Source: Tachypleus tridentatus (taxonomy: Eukaryota; Arthropoda; Merostomata; Xiphosura; Limulidae). Taken from it: DNA of 64,000 nt. Position 1 is the first letter of the stretch. Each line of letters begins with the position of its first letter. Below, piece by piece: positions 34,291 to 48,900 of the stretch. The notes beneath the pieces are model-generated. The model ran no database searches. It was given only the letters and a program-made list of their open reading frames with translations, and was not told the origin of the DNA. The stretch lies in NCBI RefSeq assembly GCF_004210375.1, contig NC_134825.1:64285558-64349557 (forward strand). Direction: 5' to 3'. The translations under genes and the position numbers were made by a program.

Positions 34291-34547
34291 TTGGTTTTTC
34301 ACTCGCGCAAAGCTACACGATGGTTATCTGCGCTAGCCGTTCCTAATTTAGCAATGTAAGACCTTTGAAGGTAGTTCTAGACATCACCGCCCGCCGCCAA
34401 TTCTTGGGCTACTCTTTCACCAGCCAACAGTGGGATTTATCATTACATTATAATGCCCTATGGCTGAAGTTTGGTGTGACGGGGAGTCGAATCCGCGTCT
34501 CTCAGAGTACAAGTCGAGTGCTCTAAACATTTGGCCATACCAGGCTT
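34291..34547 (-). repeat. SINE-A, diverged copy
   Basis: CGCGCAAAGCTACACGATGG, then TTCTTGGGCTACTCTTTCAC, head end TTGGCCATACCAGGC. It has a deletion between the central domain and the B box (GCTGAAGTTTGGTGTGACGG). Confidence 0.88.
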
Positions 34548-36621
34548 ATCCTTTTTCCAAAGATATTTAATGATTGAGTATTTTGTACATTTTGTAATAA
34601 CTGCTCTATGCAGATGTCTAAACATAGATTCTAATTTTGGTTTAGAGTTATGCATTTACGGATCAATAGAATATGTTTTTATTTTCACATTTGCTAGTAG
34701 TTGTTTTAAATGGTTGAATTGATGACAATATAGCAAATAATAGATGGTTTATATTATTCATCAAATTATGTAACGTTGTTTAAAAATGATTGAATGAGTT
34801 AATTTTTTGAACAAAAGATCTCATAAAGTAACACTCTGAAACAATTAGTTCAATAAAATTTCAACCAGTAAATTCTTGAACGCTTTCCTTCATTTAGTCC
34901 TACGTACACACCCTTGACTACAGAGATGACTTTTTATTATATGAATCTCGTCTGCTTTGAGATGCATTACATACACGACTGACTTGATATCTGAACCTTT
35001 GAACCAGAGAAACTGAAGAAGGCGTCCTCACTCAGTAAGGTCTATATTCGTCAGAATTAGCGCATATATTGTTTAAAAATGCCTCCTCACAAACCACTGA
35101 AGGACATTTTGTTTAAAAAAGTAAACAAATTACCTAATTCATTTTTTTTAAATTTGTAATGAAAGTTTTATAGACATGTTTATTAGCTAAAAAGAGGAAT
35201 TTCCCGCTCCCTTTTAGTGTTGGGGCTGCGAAAAGTGATCTGAAGTGGTAAGATGACTGAAATACGTCAGTGCATCACGAACTTCGACATTTCCTACTAA
35301 TCACTAATGAAATCATTCGTATTTCAGTTGAAGGGTAAACATAGAAACGTCACAGCAGAAGCATACAAGTTGACAGTTGCTTGCTTAATGATGCTGAGAA
35401 TGTGGTTTACTGATTTATATACTGAATGTATTCCATCAGGTAAATCTTAGTGCTTGCTAGTATGGAGACTTGAGGATGCTGTGTTTTACTTTAAACATTT
35501 ATTAATTAAGAAACGAAAACTTGTCTCAAAAAGATACATCCAAAACTATCATCTGTGGGAGTTTCCGGATTGAACTTATATTTAGCATTCAACAAATTAA
35601 AGTGTAAAGACAACCCTTGTCTCCTGAGGGACGTGTTAAACATTCTCACTTTACAAATTCAAATGGTTAGATGTATTTTACATTGTCATACAGAATAGCA
35701 ATTCGTGCAGTTATTTAATTGTCTTAATACAAAAATGACCGAGAGACTAAGACTAAATCGCAGAAAAAACAAAGCAATATTTTATTTCCTTACGAAGAAC
35801 ATTAAACTGCCGAAGTACAATATGATTGGACAGTTCTTGCTTTCTTAAGGCATCCAAAAAACAACCACAACAGTTAAGTACGATATTAAATTATGTGATT
35901 ATACATAAACAACGACCAACAACAGTGGCTTTACTGGAGATGTACGAATGACAATGCACGTCCAAAAAACCGGGACTACGTAGTCGAAGCATCTATCACA
36001 GTTTTGTTCTGTAGGGACGTCGATGTAGGCACTTCAAGGTATCCACCAGGTCGTCTGATTTTTCTATTTAATATTCTTGTTACAAAATAAAAAAAAAACA
36101 ATTGACTAAGTCACAAGAATCAGTTTTAAATCCATGATTTCAAAGAGAATCACAGCCGTCAGCAAAATCGAGGACAAGTTATCTGGAAAAATATTCCAAA
36201 TCAGTTAGATATTGAGAAAGAATATTGATTCATAAATATTTTACAATCAGTGTTTTTAAAACATGAAAAAATGGAATTATTGCGTAATTACGTTTAAGCA
36301 AGAGTAATTCGCAGAACTATTTTTCAGCCTATTTGTTTTAAGTGAAAATTTTCAATAAACTTGCACACTTGTTCAATGTAATAAACTAAAAAAAATATAT
36401 AGTTTTGAATTTCCTGGTACGCAGCTAGTTTCATTATTGAAATTCCAAACTTAAACGTCTGAACTGAATTTATTTCGTACTTTTCTGAATGCCAAACTGA
36501 GTTGCATAATTATTAAAACTATTGATAACTTAGGCACTTTTTCACTGTGTTATTCTGTACCGGTAGAAATAAATGGTCTTAAAACGTAACGGATTCAAAT
36601 TTTCGTCTTCTAACTTAAGCG
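34548..36621. other. No gene supported
   Basis: AT-rich. A patch at 35895-36060 is noticeably less AT-rich and has short open frames on both strands, but I could not connect it in phase to the CUB gene exon at 36884 without a stop. The 3' exons of that gene were searched for here and not found. Confidence 0.45.
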
Positions 36622-36705
36622 TGCCCGCCAGTGGCACCGCTAAAAACCGTGTTTCAATATCCGTGTTGGGTAGAGCACAGATAGCCCACTGGGTAGCTTT
36701 GTACT
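36622..36705 (+). repeat. SINE-C, internally deleted copy
   Basis: CCCGCCAGTGGCACCGCTAA, B-box region GTGTTTCAATATCCG, tail AGCACAGATAGCCCACTGGG and TAGCTTTG. Most of the sequence between the A and B boxes is missing. Confidence 0.85.
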
Positions 36706-36883
36706 CTCCAGAGCTGAGGATCGTAATTTTTATATAGTTATACATTAACTTTTCAAAGGTAATTACAAATGTACTACACAAAATGGCTTTGTAAAAAAGA
36801 GATAAAAAACTCCAAACATTATATATTAAGAAGTACAGGCAGAAGAAACTGTTTTCGTTGACTGATTAATGATTAGTACTTAC

Positions 36884-36931
36884 AATATGGATTTCCTGCA
36901 GAATCGCGTATCCATCTTGTAGTGGAAAGAC
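36884..36931 (-). CDS. CUB gene candidate exon: 48-nt linker after CUB2
   Basis: 48 nt between acceptor TTTTTGTTACAG and donor ATT|GTAAGTAC. Only the phase-1 frame, the one required by the upstream exon, gives a natural-looking peptide: G-LSTTRWIRDSAGNPY. It leaves a phase-1 end (T) for a following exon not identified here. The basis is splice signals and phase only; no domain is visible. Confidence 0.6.
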
Positions 36932-39900
36932 CTGTAACAAAAATTATTTATCAGAAAATATTCAAGTATGTAAAGTTGACGCCGTATAAAGAGAAGTTAT
37001 AAATTATTCACCCTTTTGTGTATCAGTAAATATGCAACTTTGCATAGATAAAATGTTAATAAAGTGAAAAAAATGACGATTTCAGATTCTATGTGTGGAG
37101 TTTGAATGTTCTTAAGAAATAAAAATGTTGCAGTTATTATTTCTATGGTGATTCATCCATTGTTGGCCCGGCATGGCCAAGAGTGTTAAGGTGTGCGACT
37201 CGTAATCTGAGGGTCGCGAGTTCGCATCCCCGTCGCGCCAAACATGCTCGCCCTTTCAACCGTGGGGGCGTTATAATGTGACGGTCAATCCCACTATTCG
37301 TTGGTAAAAGAGTAGCCCAAGAGTTGGCAGTAGGTGGTGATGACTAACTGCCTTACCTTTAGTCTTACACTGCTAAATTAGGAACGGCTAGCGCAGATAG
37401 CCGTCGAGGAACTTTGTGCGAAATTCAACAAACAAACAATCATCCATTGTTATTATAGGACCAGATTATTATATATCTCAGTGTACAGAACAAATAAAAC
37501 TATTAGTGGACAACATTTCGACTCCTCATGTATTTTGGAGAATTACTGAAAATAATTTAAATCGACAATCGTAGAAAATTCAACCCGATATTCATTATAG
37601 AAATATTTAGAAGACTTCTAATATTTTAGAATTTCTACAGCATAATCATAATGAAGGTATTTAGACGTTTCGGAAATAGCATTAGGAACAGAAACGACTT
37701 TTACTTTCCACATAATAACAAAGATACATTTCACCTAACGAAGAAGCAATGGTGAAATGTTGGACGAAATAAAAATATTTTTTTATCGTCAGTGGGGAGA
37801 ACTTATTAATTCTATAGATTGCTATACGAGTAGATAACAATGATTGTGTATAATCTTGTGTATTTATTGATTAATGGTCATGAGTCATGAATCAGTTTGA
37901 TCAATAACAGTAAGGTCTTAGTTTAAACATTAAACTTGCATCAATTTGATTAATAATAGTAAGATTTTAGTTTGCACATTAAACTTGAAATATGATCACC
38001 ATACATTAGTTTTATTACAAACGTTGGGCCGAATGCTTCACAATAGTTAAAGTGTCAGATAATAGACGATTCTCCAGTGTAAGAATCAACAATGTATACC
38101 ATCATTGTTGTCTTAGCTGAAATTTCTAGAAATTCTCTTCTTCTTATTCTTCAGCTTATAAATCAACGCAACAGACCAAGAAACAGTATATGCTGTTGGT
38201 TTGCTACAATTAGTACACTATAAACCTTGGAAGTTATAACTGTCATTAATGCTTATCAATCGGGAACCAATAGATATTTCACCAGGAACGTTTATAGACT
38301 TCGAATATTACAAACTGTTTAACTTTAGCAGATTAACTTCGGACATTAGTGTTTTTACGAATAAATTATATAACTTCAGCTCTGAAAAGCTCACGTGTGA
38401 TCGGCAAATAGCTAGCTAGCTCTCTGTTAAATGAACTGTATCGATATCAACTCAGAATTAACTCGCTTACCGTAAAATTTCGATACAATATCCAGTTCCT
38501 GACCAGATAGAAAACTCAATATTGTTTGTATGTCTGTAAAACGTTTGTACATAAATAATTATTTGTGATAACTGTTTGTAATAACCGTTATTATTAATTG
38601 TATTATTGTTTGAATATTAAAATATATTTGCATAATGAAAGATTTTTTTTTTAATTTTGCGCATAGCTACTCAAGGGCTGTCTGCGCTACCCGTCCCTAA
38701 TTTAGCAATGTTAGACTAGAAGAAAGGCAGCTAGTCACCACCACTCAGCGCCAATTCTTGGGCTGCTCTTTTACCAACAAATAGTGGGATTGACTGTAAA
38801 ATCATAACGGCCCCCACGTTCGAAAGAGCGAGCATGTTTGGTGTGACGGGGATTCGAACTCGCGATCTTCAGATTACGAGTCGAACGCTTTAACCCGCCT
38901 GACCATGCCGGACTGCATTAAGAAAAAAAAATTGTGTTTATCGATCTTGTTGGCAAATATCATAGCTTTGATACATTTAGTTAACTTCCAAATGCAAATT
39001 ATAATTTGACTCAGTTTTTGGTTGTTTTAAATAGTAGTACGTAACAATAAATTGGGGGCGCGTTCAGAATAAATTATTATACGTAACGGTGCAACAGAAT
39101 AAAAACACGAACGTTTACAGGCAACATTCACAAAAACATATAAAACATTCCAGCTGCTTTAGTTTAATATAAAATAAAAACTTTGACCACAGCTGGTTTA
39201 GAACAAAGATAATGTACCTTTAAATTAGATGATTGTTATTAATGCAGTAGAAGAAATATTGAAGGACTTTTTTATATTATTGATACTGGAAATTTATAAG
39301 TGTATTATAAGTAGTAGCATTAAGCCTACTTCACAACGGCTTAAAACTAACTCTGTAACCAAATAGGGCAACACTATTGTTATTGTTGTTGTTGGTTCTT
39401 AGTTCAATGCTGTACAACGAGTCGTATAATTCTACACCAGGAAGAATTGAATTTCGAATTTTAGTGTTCTAAGTTTTAAACGAACCAATCACGTATTGGG
39501 ATCAACATTTTTAAATAAGCTTTGGTGATAAATAAAGGTGAACTATTTTAACTCATTTTCTACTGCAGCTACTGTATTTAGGACACGGTGATTGTACATA
39601 CACAAATAGACAAATAGAATTTATTTGTCCATTGTCGTAATAATATCTTTAAGGTAAACTTTTATCTATAATATATAAACTTGTTGTCACTGATGATAAC
39701 GTTCTGCAGTCTGATAATCCACTACGTTAAGGTGCATGAGAAGTTTGTAAATGAAGAAACAAAACTTTGAATAACGACTTTTAAAAACATATAAAAACTA
39801 ACATAAAATTAAACCTCAAGCCTTACTAATTAAAAATAAGATTATGTACAAAAATAACTTAAAATCATAAAACGGAAAGTTTAATTGGAAGGATTTACCA

Positions 39901-42900
39901 ATATACTGATTTAAAAGGAAAAAAATCTGTTTCATAATCATGTTTTTGCGCTCATGAGATAAACTATAACAATAAAGTGAGTTTTTCACTTCATTTTCCT
40001 TTTCAAATCGGAATACCCAACTCAGTTTTGCTATTTTCAGCCATTTTCCTTTATAGGCTGTATATGATTGTATACAAAGGATCAGCTTTATGGCTCAGTT
40101 TTGTTTTACTCTAATCGTAGTTTTTTCTTTCTTCACTAAAATTTCTATTTGTCGTCACTATTTATATTGACTAGCTTTCAAGGTATGATTTCGTGCATTA
40201 TTATTGAAATTATTATTTGAAATTTACCTCCGTAATTGACGAAGGGATATTTAAAACGGGAACATCCAAATGTAATTATGAGCGAAGATATACATTTATT
40301 ATTATATAGCCTTAATTCTTTTTGTTTAGTGGCTAAGCCTTATCAAGGGATGACCGAAACCTCTGTTTTTTTCCTGAAATTAATTACACACACCTTCCTT
40401 ATGTTAAACTTCTAATACAATAACAGTTATACAACCATACAGGATACTTCACAGAATACACTTGCATCTCAAATCAGTCAGTAAGAGATCCTTCCATTAT
40501 TAAATCCTAAACACGCACAGTTGTGTACTGTACTTATTTAGAAAATAAAATGAGTGGTTCCCCATGACAAATGTTTGTGTTTAAAAATAAAACATGTTTA
40601 GCCACTCGGAAGGTAGTATATCATTCTACCTTGTTCCTGAAACTGTCTCAATTCGTGTTAAATATGAAACATTTGTTAATCAAATTCCTAAACCAAATTT
40701 ATTAAATAATGAAGATGAAAACGGTTGATAAAACACAAAACATTTATTTACAAGGTTTGAACGGTTCGGAATAACTCATTCCATCTTCAGCAAATATGAA
40801 AATTATGTGGTTGTTTAATAAAAGATCTAATCTCTGTCCAAATTATTTTATCTTACACAAACAAATTACCCTTCAGTACAAAGATATGTTAAGTAAGGCC
40901 TATCTGGCTGATTTTTCTAACAAAGATTAAATGTAATTTCATAAGCAACAAAATTTAACCACCAACCAATGAACAATCCATTCCCAAATTTCTCTCACTA
41001 CCTCACTTCCTTTACGAATTCTCACTTCCTACTAATTAAAGAGTAGCTCTTTCATCTAATAAAAATACTTCGACCCTCAAATTTAATTCAGACAAATATA
41101 CAGATCTTGGCTTCGCATTAAACATTTATTTCAATATAAAAATCAAATACCTAAAGTTCTACGTTTGTGTCTCATATACAGATGTATCTGTAGTGACTGT
41201 AAAGTCACATAGGTTGGAAAAACAAAACACCATTCAAAAACTATAGTTCGTGAACATTTAGGAGTATCTAACAGAACCGATCGTCCATTGCTTAAACCCA
41301 GACACTAATCAATTTGTTCTGAAACCAAAGATCACAATATTTCATTTAATGATTTCTCTTTCGTTATCACAGGATCTTCAAACCTAGAACTCTACAATAA
41401 AGAAAGTTCTCTCATAGATAAAGATCACCTGACTATCAACGACTCATAAAGTTTTTTTGAATCTAAAATTATTCTACATTTACGTGCTTAAAACTAACCT
41501 GTTTTACAATGTGTCAATAATCCTTTGTTTCTTATCATTCCTTTTACCACTTTTATTTAATAACTAAGTAAACTAGAGGTTGATGATATTATAGTTTTCA
41601 GTAAATTTTCATATTTATAACAAGATTTTCAGATTTTCCTGAAAATGAAATGAGTTTATTCCGAAACGTTTGAATTTTGTAAACAAAATGTTTTGTGTTT
41701 TATCAGCCACCTTCATTATTAGATTTTGGCTTTCCCATGATGAAGGAGGCCAGGCACAGCAAGGTGGTTAAGGCACTCGACTCGTAATCAGAGAGTCGCG
41801 TGTTCAAAACCCCGTCACACCAAACGTATTTGCTCTTTTAGCCGTGAGGGCGTTATAATGTGACGGCAATCCCACTATTCGTTGGTAAAAGAGTAGCCCA
41901 AGAGCTAGCGATGAGTTGTGGTGATGACTAGCTGCCTTCCCTTTGGTCTTACACTGCTAAATTAGGGACGGCTAGCGCAAATAGCTCTCGTGTTGCTTTG
42001 CGCATAATTCAGATCAAACCAATCGTGAATAAGAAGATACGTTTTGTTTTTCTATTCATTATTATTTTTTATAATTAATTTGAACATTTAAAATATTAAA
42101 ATATTTCAGTTTTTATTTCTTTGAAGTTATCTTGTCATATAATTATTAACACTTAATTGTCGTAGCAATGTCGTTTATTTTAATGTCAACAACAACTCTC
42201 TCAAAACATTCTCTATTCGGCATCTATAGTTTACTTAGTGTATATTTCTCTTTATATCCGGTACGTCTACGGGTTTACAACGCTAAAATTAGGGGTTTGA
42301 TTCCCTTCGGTGGGCTCAGCAGATAGCCCGATGTGTCTTTGCTATAAGAAAACACACTCTTTATATCAAGTTATCAAAGTAAAATGTTTTATTCGTTTAT
42401 TCACTAGGTTCCTTATTCAGTTCGAGTTAGTATAAAATTGGTTTGTTATTAGGTACAAAGTTACAGAATGGGCTCTCTTTGCTGTGCCCGCCATTAATAT
42501 TGAAAGCTGGTTCAGTTACTGAAAATTTAGGTGCTGCATTTTTCTTTGAGCTATATCACTATAAGTAAAATGTTGAACTATTTTATGGTAAACAAAAACT
42601 CACAGATAATCAAAACCATAGTCAGTAAAAATAGTACCCTTGTACATTCATGATACTGTATACTATATTATCATGTGCACATCGCTCTTATAATGTGCGA
42701 TTAACCAACCATATTTATAAAGAAGTTTAAATAAACTAATTTTAAACTTTATTTCAAAGTAGAATATGATTGGAAAGTTATTGCAAGTAAAGCAAGCTGT
42801 GTAAACTGATAACACGTTTAGATAGCTCTATGGATTACTAAAAAGTGTTAAAAACTTCTAAAGCACATTTATCAACAAAGTATAAAAGATGTGTTTATTT

Positions 42901-45900
42901 TTTTATTGTTGATATATTTGTAAAGTTTTTCCAAATAAAAACTGAAAAGAAGTAAGTGTTTATTTTTAGTCTTGATTAGTTAAGTTGCTAAAATAATTCA
43001 CAATAATCTTTACGTAATATGAAGGTCAAAGGTTCGAATCCCCGTCATAACCAAACATTCTCGCTCTTTCAGCCGTAGAGGTGTTATAATGTGACGGTCA
43101 ATCTCATTATATTCGTTGTTAAAAGAGTAGCCCAAGAGTTGGCGATGGTTGGTGATGACTAACTGCCTTCCCTCTAGTCTTACACTGCTAAATTAGGAAC
43201 GGTTAATTCAGATAGCCCTCATGTGGCTTTGCGCGAAATTCAAAACAAACCAAACCAATAATCTTAAAATGATATCTACCATGACTATATTTGGTGGATT
43301 CTATTGGATTCAGCTTTATAAACAAACTTGAAATCCACTTACCTGTTTTATTCATAAATTGATAAAAGGCCTTAAATCCCATTCCGTCAAACTGGTTATT
43401 AGATCTGAACGTGACAAGGAAAAAGTCTCCTTCGGATTCAATAGTCTTCGGTTTATTTAATCCACAGTGACGAGCAACTTTCGAAACAGCAGAGCGACTA
43501 CTAGAAAACTCTATGTAATCACTGGCAGTCTCTTCTGTGCAACTAATGGTAAAGATAAACAACAACAAAAAATTTAATTAAAGCCAACACGTGCATACAT
43601 GTGTGCGTGCACTGTTATTTGCATGGAACTGACGACTTCTACCTAGATGAACACCATTGTATTAACGACATGCTTTGGTGAGTAATCTTACAATAAAGAT
43701 GATTTATTATGTGTGTGTTTTAGCATCTGGAAACTCTCATACGATGTACAATGGCTATTTTGTATTCGATTTTTCTTTTTTTTTGCCGAGAAAGAATATA
43801 AAAGGAAACCTTGAAATTCAGCATATTTCGAATTTTTATTTTTTTTATAGACTTTAAGCTTCCATCATACAAAGTTGGCTGCTTCATTTAAGCTATTTTG
43901 TTTTAAGGTTTTCTGTCCAAGAATGAAAATAAAACAGTCTCAAGTTTTTAAAGAATTTTGCCTTTGAATTTAAAGACATACATACTTTCGTCTGTGTAAG
44001 ATGAGTTTATGGTTCTATAAATCACATACTATTATTAGATCTTAAACATGCATCGTAACTTTATTTTTTTCACATGTATGGGAATTAGTATCCCCATGAT
44101 AGACTAAAATTACTGTGTTGGCTTGCATAAATTATAAAACCCTTGAAAACGTGATAACACTTTCATTGTAGTTTACAAGATGTAACGCGAAAATGCTATG
44201 TGCCTTTTGTGTACTTAACTTTTCAATGAAATAAACTATATAAACATAACTTTGTTTTATCTTGAGTTTTGCGCACGGTTTTCAAAATGATAATTTTTAG
44301 CTTTTATCAGAAACTTGGTAATCTAGGAAGCTGAAATAAGTCTAATAGATTGACCTTAGGGTTAGCATGAATCAAATTACCAATAAATAAAGCACTTAAC
44401 AAACTGAGTGACTATTGACCCTTCATGTTACAAAGTAACTCAAAACGTTTTACATGGAATGAGTTAAAATACGAAAATAAAAATAAGTGTTAAAATAGGT
44501 GACACTTATGTCTTTACTTAGAGGCTGTTTTAAAGAGTTAATTGAAGTTAAGGAAATCACTCAAAAGCTCTGAACTTCTCACAGTTTTAAGTAGTGTATT
44601 TAATATCAGTGTTCTAGCCCACTCGACACTGTTTTTCATATGTGAATATTATTCCTGTAGGATTCCAAGCTGCATACAATACCTCTTCATCAGCAATATC
44701 ATTAGTCAACTTAAATTTGAAATGTTTGAAAATAAAACCAATCTGGAGCAATATTATATTTGAGTAATGTCTTTAGTTAACGTAAAAACCTTAAAGTCAC
44801 ATTTTAAGTGTTGAGATAAAATATTTTTAAAATTATTTTATTCATAGTTACGGTTTCCACGGTTAATTTTTCTTAGTAATTTGATTATATTTTTGTTTGT
44901 ATTTTTCGTTTTACGAGAGAATTGTATAGCCTTATAAGGTAGATATTTTACATTAATTGGAATTTTAATTCGTCCACCAATATATTTAAGAAATTACCTC
45001 ACGATAGAAAGTTAATATTTATTACAATTTTACTTTTATTCACCTAGCTTCTTCAAACGTACAAAAATATTTCAAGTTTCTTTAGCATTCATTTAATTTA
45101 GATTAGATACCTTCTCTCTCTCTCTGTCATTCAGATTTTAAAAATGAGCTTTTCTAAAATACGATAAACAATAATTATTAAGGTATACCTGTTCTCAATC
45201 AAAATAACAAAAGTAAAAATACTTTGCGCATTACTCTTGCATAACCAGATTTCAAATAACGAACTCCTCTGTACTAGAGAAAATGCATGACATAGTCCTC
45301 CCTAGTAAATATCTTTTACTTTTTGAACAAAAAAGCAACAGCTTCATAGCCCTGAAACATTTTCAGCAACAACCAAGCAGAAGACAGAACAGTAAAATCA
45401 ATTTTTTTTAAATAAAGTCCATAATAATTACCACCTTATTTTTATTGGCAGACTAACTAATTTGTTTTTGATGTATTTTTACTATACCAAAAAAACAACA
45501 ACAAACAAACCTCATGAAGTGATCTATATAAAATCACAAAATCAAATTTTCATTTTTCTTTTTAATTCCACCTATTATTATTAACTTTCAGCTGATTTCA
45601 AATACACAGTGTTCCTTTTCTCATCTCCTAAGAGTTTGTAGAAAACCCTCGAGACTGTAGAAAATAATATGTTCATTATTTTCACTTAACTAGTGTTCAA
45701 CAATATTAATTACACTTAGCATGCGAAAACTTCTCATTTTAATGATTTATTATAAAGATAAAATAATTTCCTTGTAATTATTTAAATTTAGTTTAGTCAG
45801 TCCTTAATATAAGTTTATTTAAATACTTGCATGTATTTAAGAAGCAAAAACAATCCTCATCAAGTTACTTCATCGTTTATATCCTTAAAGATCCAAATTA

Positions 45901-48900
45901 TATCCCTAAAGCTAATTAATAATTCCCCACATCTACCATCAGTAATACAAATTTTCAAACAAATATTATAAACAAGTGATAATTCTTATATTTTATTAGC
46001 ATACTATCTAATTTCAGTGCAACATGTTGAGATGTAATATTATTTGTTCCCTTTGATTAAATAAAATATTAGTTTCCTGGCGTTTAGAATTGTGAGAGTT
46101 TTGGATACACGCATCCTCATTGCATAACATTACGGATTTTTACACTTTTTTCAGTAACGTATGTTACATTATAGAAAAAGCAGACAACGCGTTCTCATCG
46201 CTAAAGCAAATAAAACAAATTCTTAAAACTATATCTGAACAAAATGTCTCATAACTGAATATTAACTTTCACTGATGCTTAGTGGTAACTGATATTAAGA
46301 TCGGTCTGTGAAAATGTTTATTCCTTTTATTATCTTATTTAGAAACATACGTAATAACAGCTTAAGTAAGCTTGATTTAATTACTCATAAGACAGACAAT
46401 TGGAGTTAAAAATAACTCATAAAAGAGAGCATATAGCCTGAAATTAATATTATAATGTTTAATGTGATTAAGGTCTTATCTTACTAATTTTTGTTAAAGA
46501 CAGTAGGAGTACTGTTTGTGCTCTTCTAATTCAAGGTATCAAACCAAACCTCCCCTCTGTAGCTTAAATTTAACCTTGACCCACTGTCAACTTTGAGACT
46601 GTGAAATAACTAACGACTAATGACTTTGTACTGTGTAATATACTTGGTATTATTGAGCTGCAATTTCTTGAAAGCTTGTTCTTCAAGAATGTTATCTTTG
46701 CCATGGGAAAGTGATTTTCTTTGCCAGATGTTAAGTGAGCGATTGGTTAAATATATAAGAGTGTCATTTCTTTGTTCTCTGAATTAACCCATCTGTTTGA
46801 ATATCGGGATGTTTTTGTTTCCTATCACTTATCAGTTAGTTCAGACCTAAACCTTGTTTTGACAGTCCAAGCCCTAGTCATATGAAAAAAGTAAAATTTT
46901 GTTAACCCCTTTTGAATTCCTTTATGTGGTGAGGTGACCTTCTAGAAAAGTGTCTTCTCTGGGTCAAAACATCTACCCACATGTTTTCTGGGCAAGGATC
47001 GTGGTAACTGAGTAGTGTCTAGGTCATTGCAACTTGTCAATTTGGCCTTAAAGTCTTGTAAATGGAAAGCTTTGGGATAGTAGAGTTGTCACTTGCGGTT
47101 AGGATCAATCAAGTACTACTATCACATATGCTCAATGGATGTTGTGAACATTATTTCTGGTACTGGCGTTTCGGTACAGTTTCCACAAAACCCTTATAAC
47201 GCTATGTTATCCCAGTTTACAGTGCAATGCTATCATTCAATTCCATCATAGGTGGGGTAGTGGGTATTTAACGTTTTTTTATACTCTTATGGCTCATTAA
47301 AAGCTAAAAAAACATTAATCATGGATATGCAAACACACAGATAAGATTTTGACATCATACAGTCGCCATTTTCACTAATATATACGACATCGTTTCTGAG
47401 TTTAGATTCTCTATTGCCTCCTCCATTTTTTTCTGGGAGATATTAAAATCACATTACACTCTGGAGGTCCCCCGCTAGTACAGCGGTATGTCTACGGAAT
47501 TACAACGCTAAAATCGGAGGTTCGATTCCCCTCGGTGGGTTCAGCAGATAGCCCGATGTGGCTTTGCTGTCAGAAAACACACACACACACACTGGAGTGG
47601 TAACGATGTTGTTAGGAGGGGTCAATCTGTGAAGTGTATGTTCTCAGATCACAATGTATCTCTCTTAAATACTAGATTATTTATTGCTTTCAGGCACCAA
47701 GTGAGAACTTTACTGGCATAAATATATTTACTTGTTTCCATTCTCATTTTCCTTATTTTTCTTTGGAATATGAATAATGATCTCTAGGTAATGATCATTT
47801 TTGTATTTTTTAAAGAAGATTGGTCAAAGTCAGTACCATATCGCTTACGTGCCATAGTAGAAGATGGATAGGGCTAACTGAAAATATTCTATTATTCTGC
47901 ACATTAAGCAAATGCAATGGTATTGATAATCTCCATATATTCTTTTCCACCTATAGGTTCTATATTGAAAATATACAGTGCTCTCATTTAATTCAAGCTA
48001 GACTATGGATCTTTGGTCTTTCCTTTGATGAAAAACTCTACATCTAAAGTTGTGCAGGATCTTTCTTCACTACTTTTGTGTAGAACTTGTACACAGATTT
48101 CTATGAACCTCCATTTCACCTATGAAGTTAACTACACTCTTAGTAGTATGCTACAAAGCCATGAACTTTCCCACAATGTCCCAACTGGCTTGTGTCTTCA
48201 TGATTTGGTGGGCATTGCATTTTGCAAGTAGATGATCTGTAATTCCCACCTTTGGCCTTCATCCCCAGGCAAAGTTGACTTAAATGTATCTGATTACATT
48301 GCAAAATTTGATGATTAGCCACCCCTACCATGGCTAGTTATCACAAAAATTGTAATATATTTTTGATAGACCTGAAAGAATTGGACACCCCTTTCTATAA
48401 ATATCAACTGCTTTATCTTCAACACCTTTTAAGTTTATTTTTCTGCTAGTAGTTTTGTAGATGATTCAAAATCAGGTGGCTATGAGGACTTTGTAGTTAT
48501 TCACAAAATCTCATTTACAGATTCTGTGCTCATTGTTGAGTTTTATGCCATATTACTTGGTATGAATCTCCTAAAAGTAAGCAACACACTAACTGTGCAA
48601 TTTATTCCCGAATTTTATTATTTTATTGCTAAATTATCTTAGACATTCAAGAAAGACTGGATTATATCATATTGTACATCTCATTCAGTTTTTCAGAATT
48701 CCAAACCATGTTGGACTTCAAGGGAATGAACCAGCTGACACGATGGCAAGTCAATGTGCACTTATATGGAAATGATTCTATTATTCTCCAATATACAGTG
48801 ATCATTGAACTGTTTATTCACAAGATTTTTTTTACTGTTACAACCTAAATTCATTTTTATGATTATCTTCTGAATGCTGATTGCTACTTGAGCCTTGCAA

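Noticed and set aside
35895-36060. Terminal exon of the CUB gene in a less AT-rich patch
   Set aside because: The acceptors tried give a stop at or soon after the junction, or lack a pyrimidine tract, so no in-phase exon could be supported.
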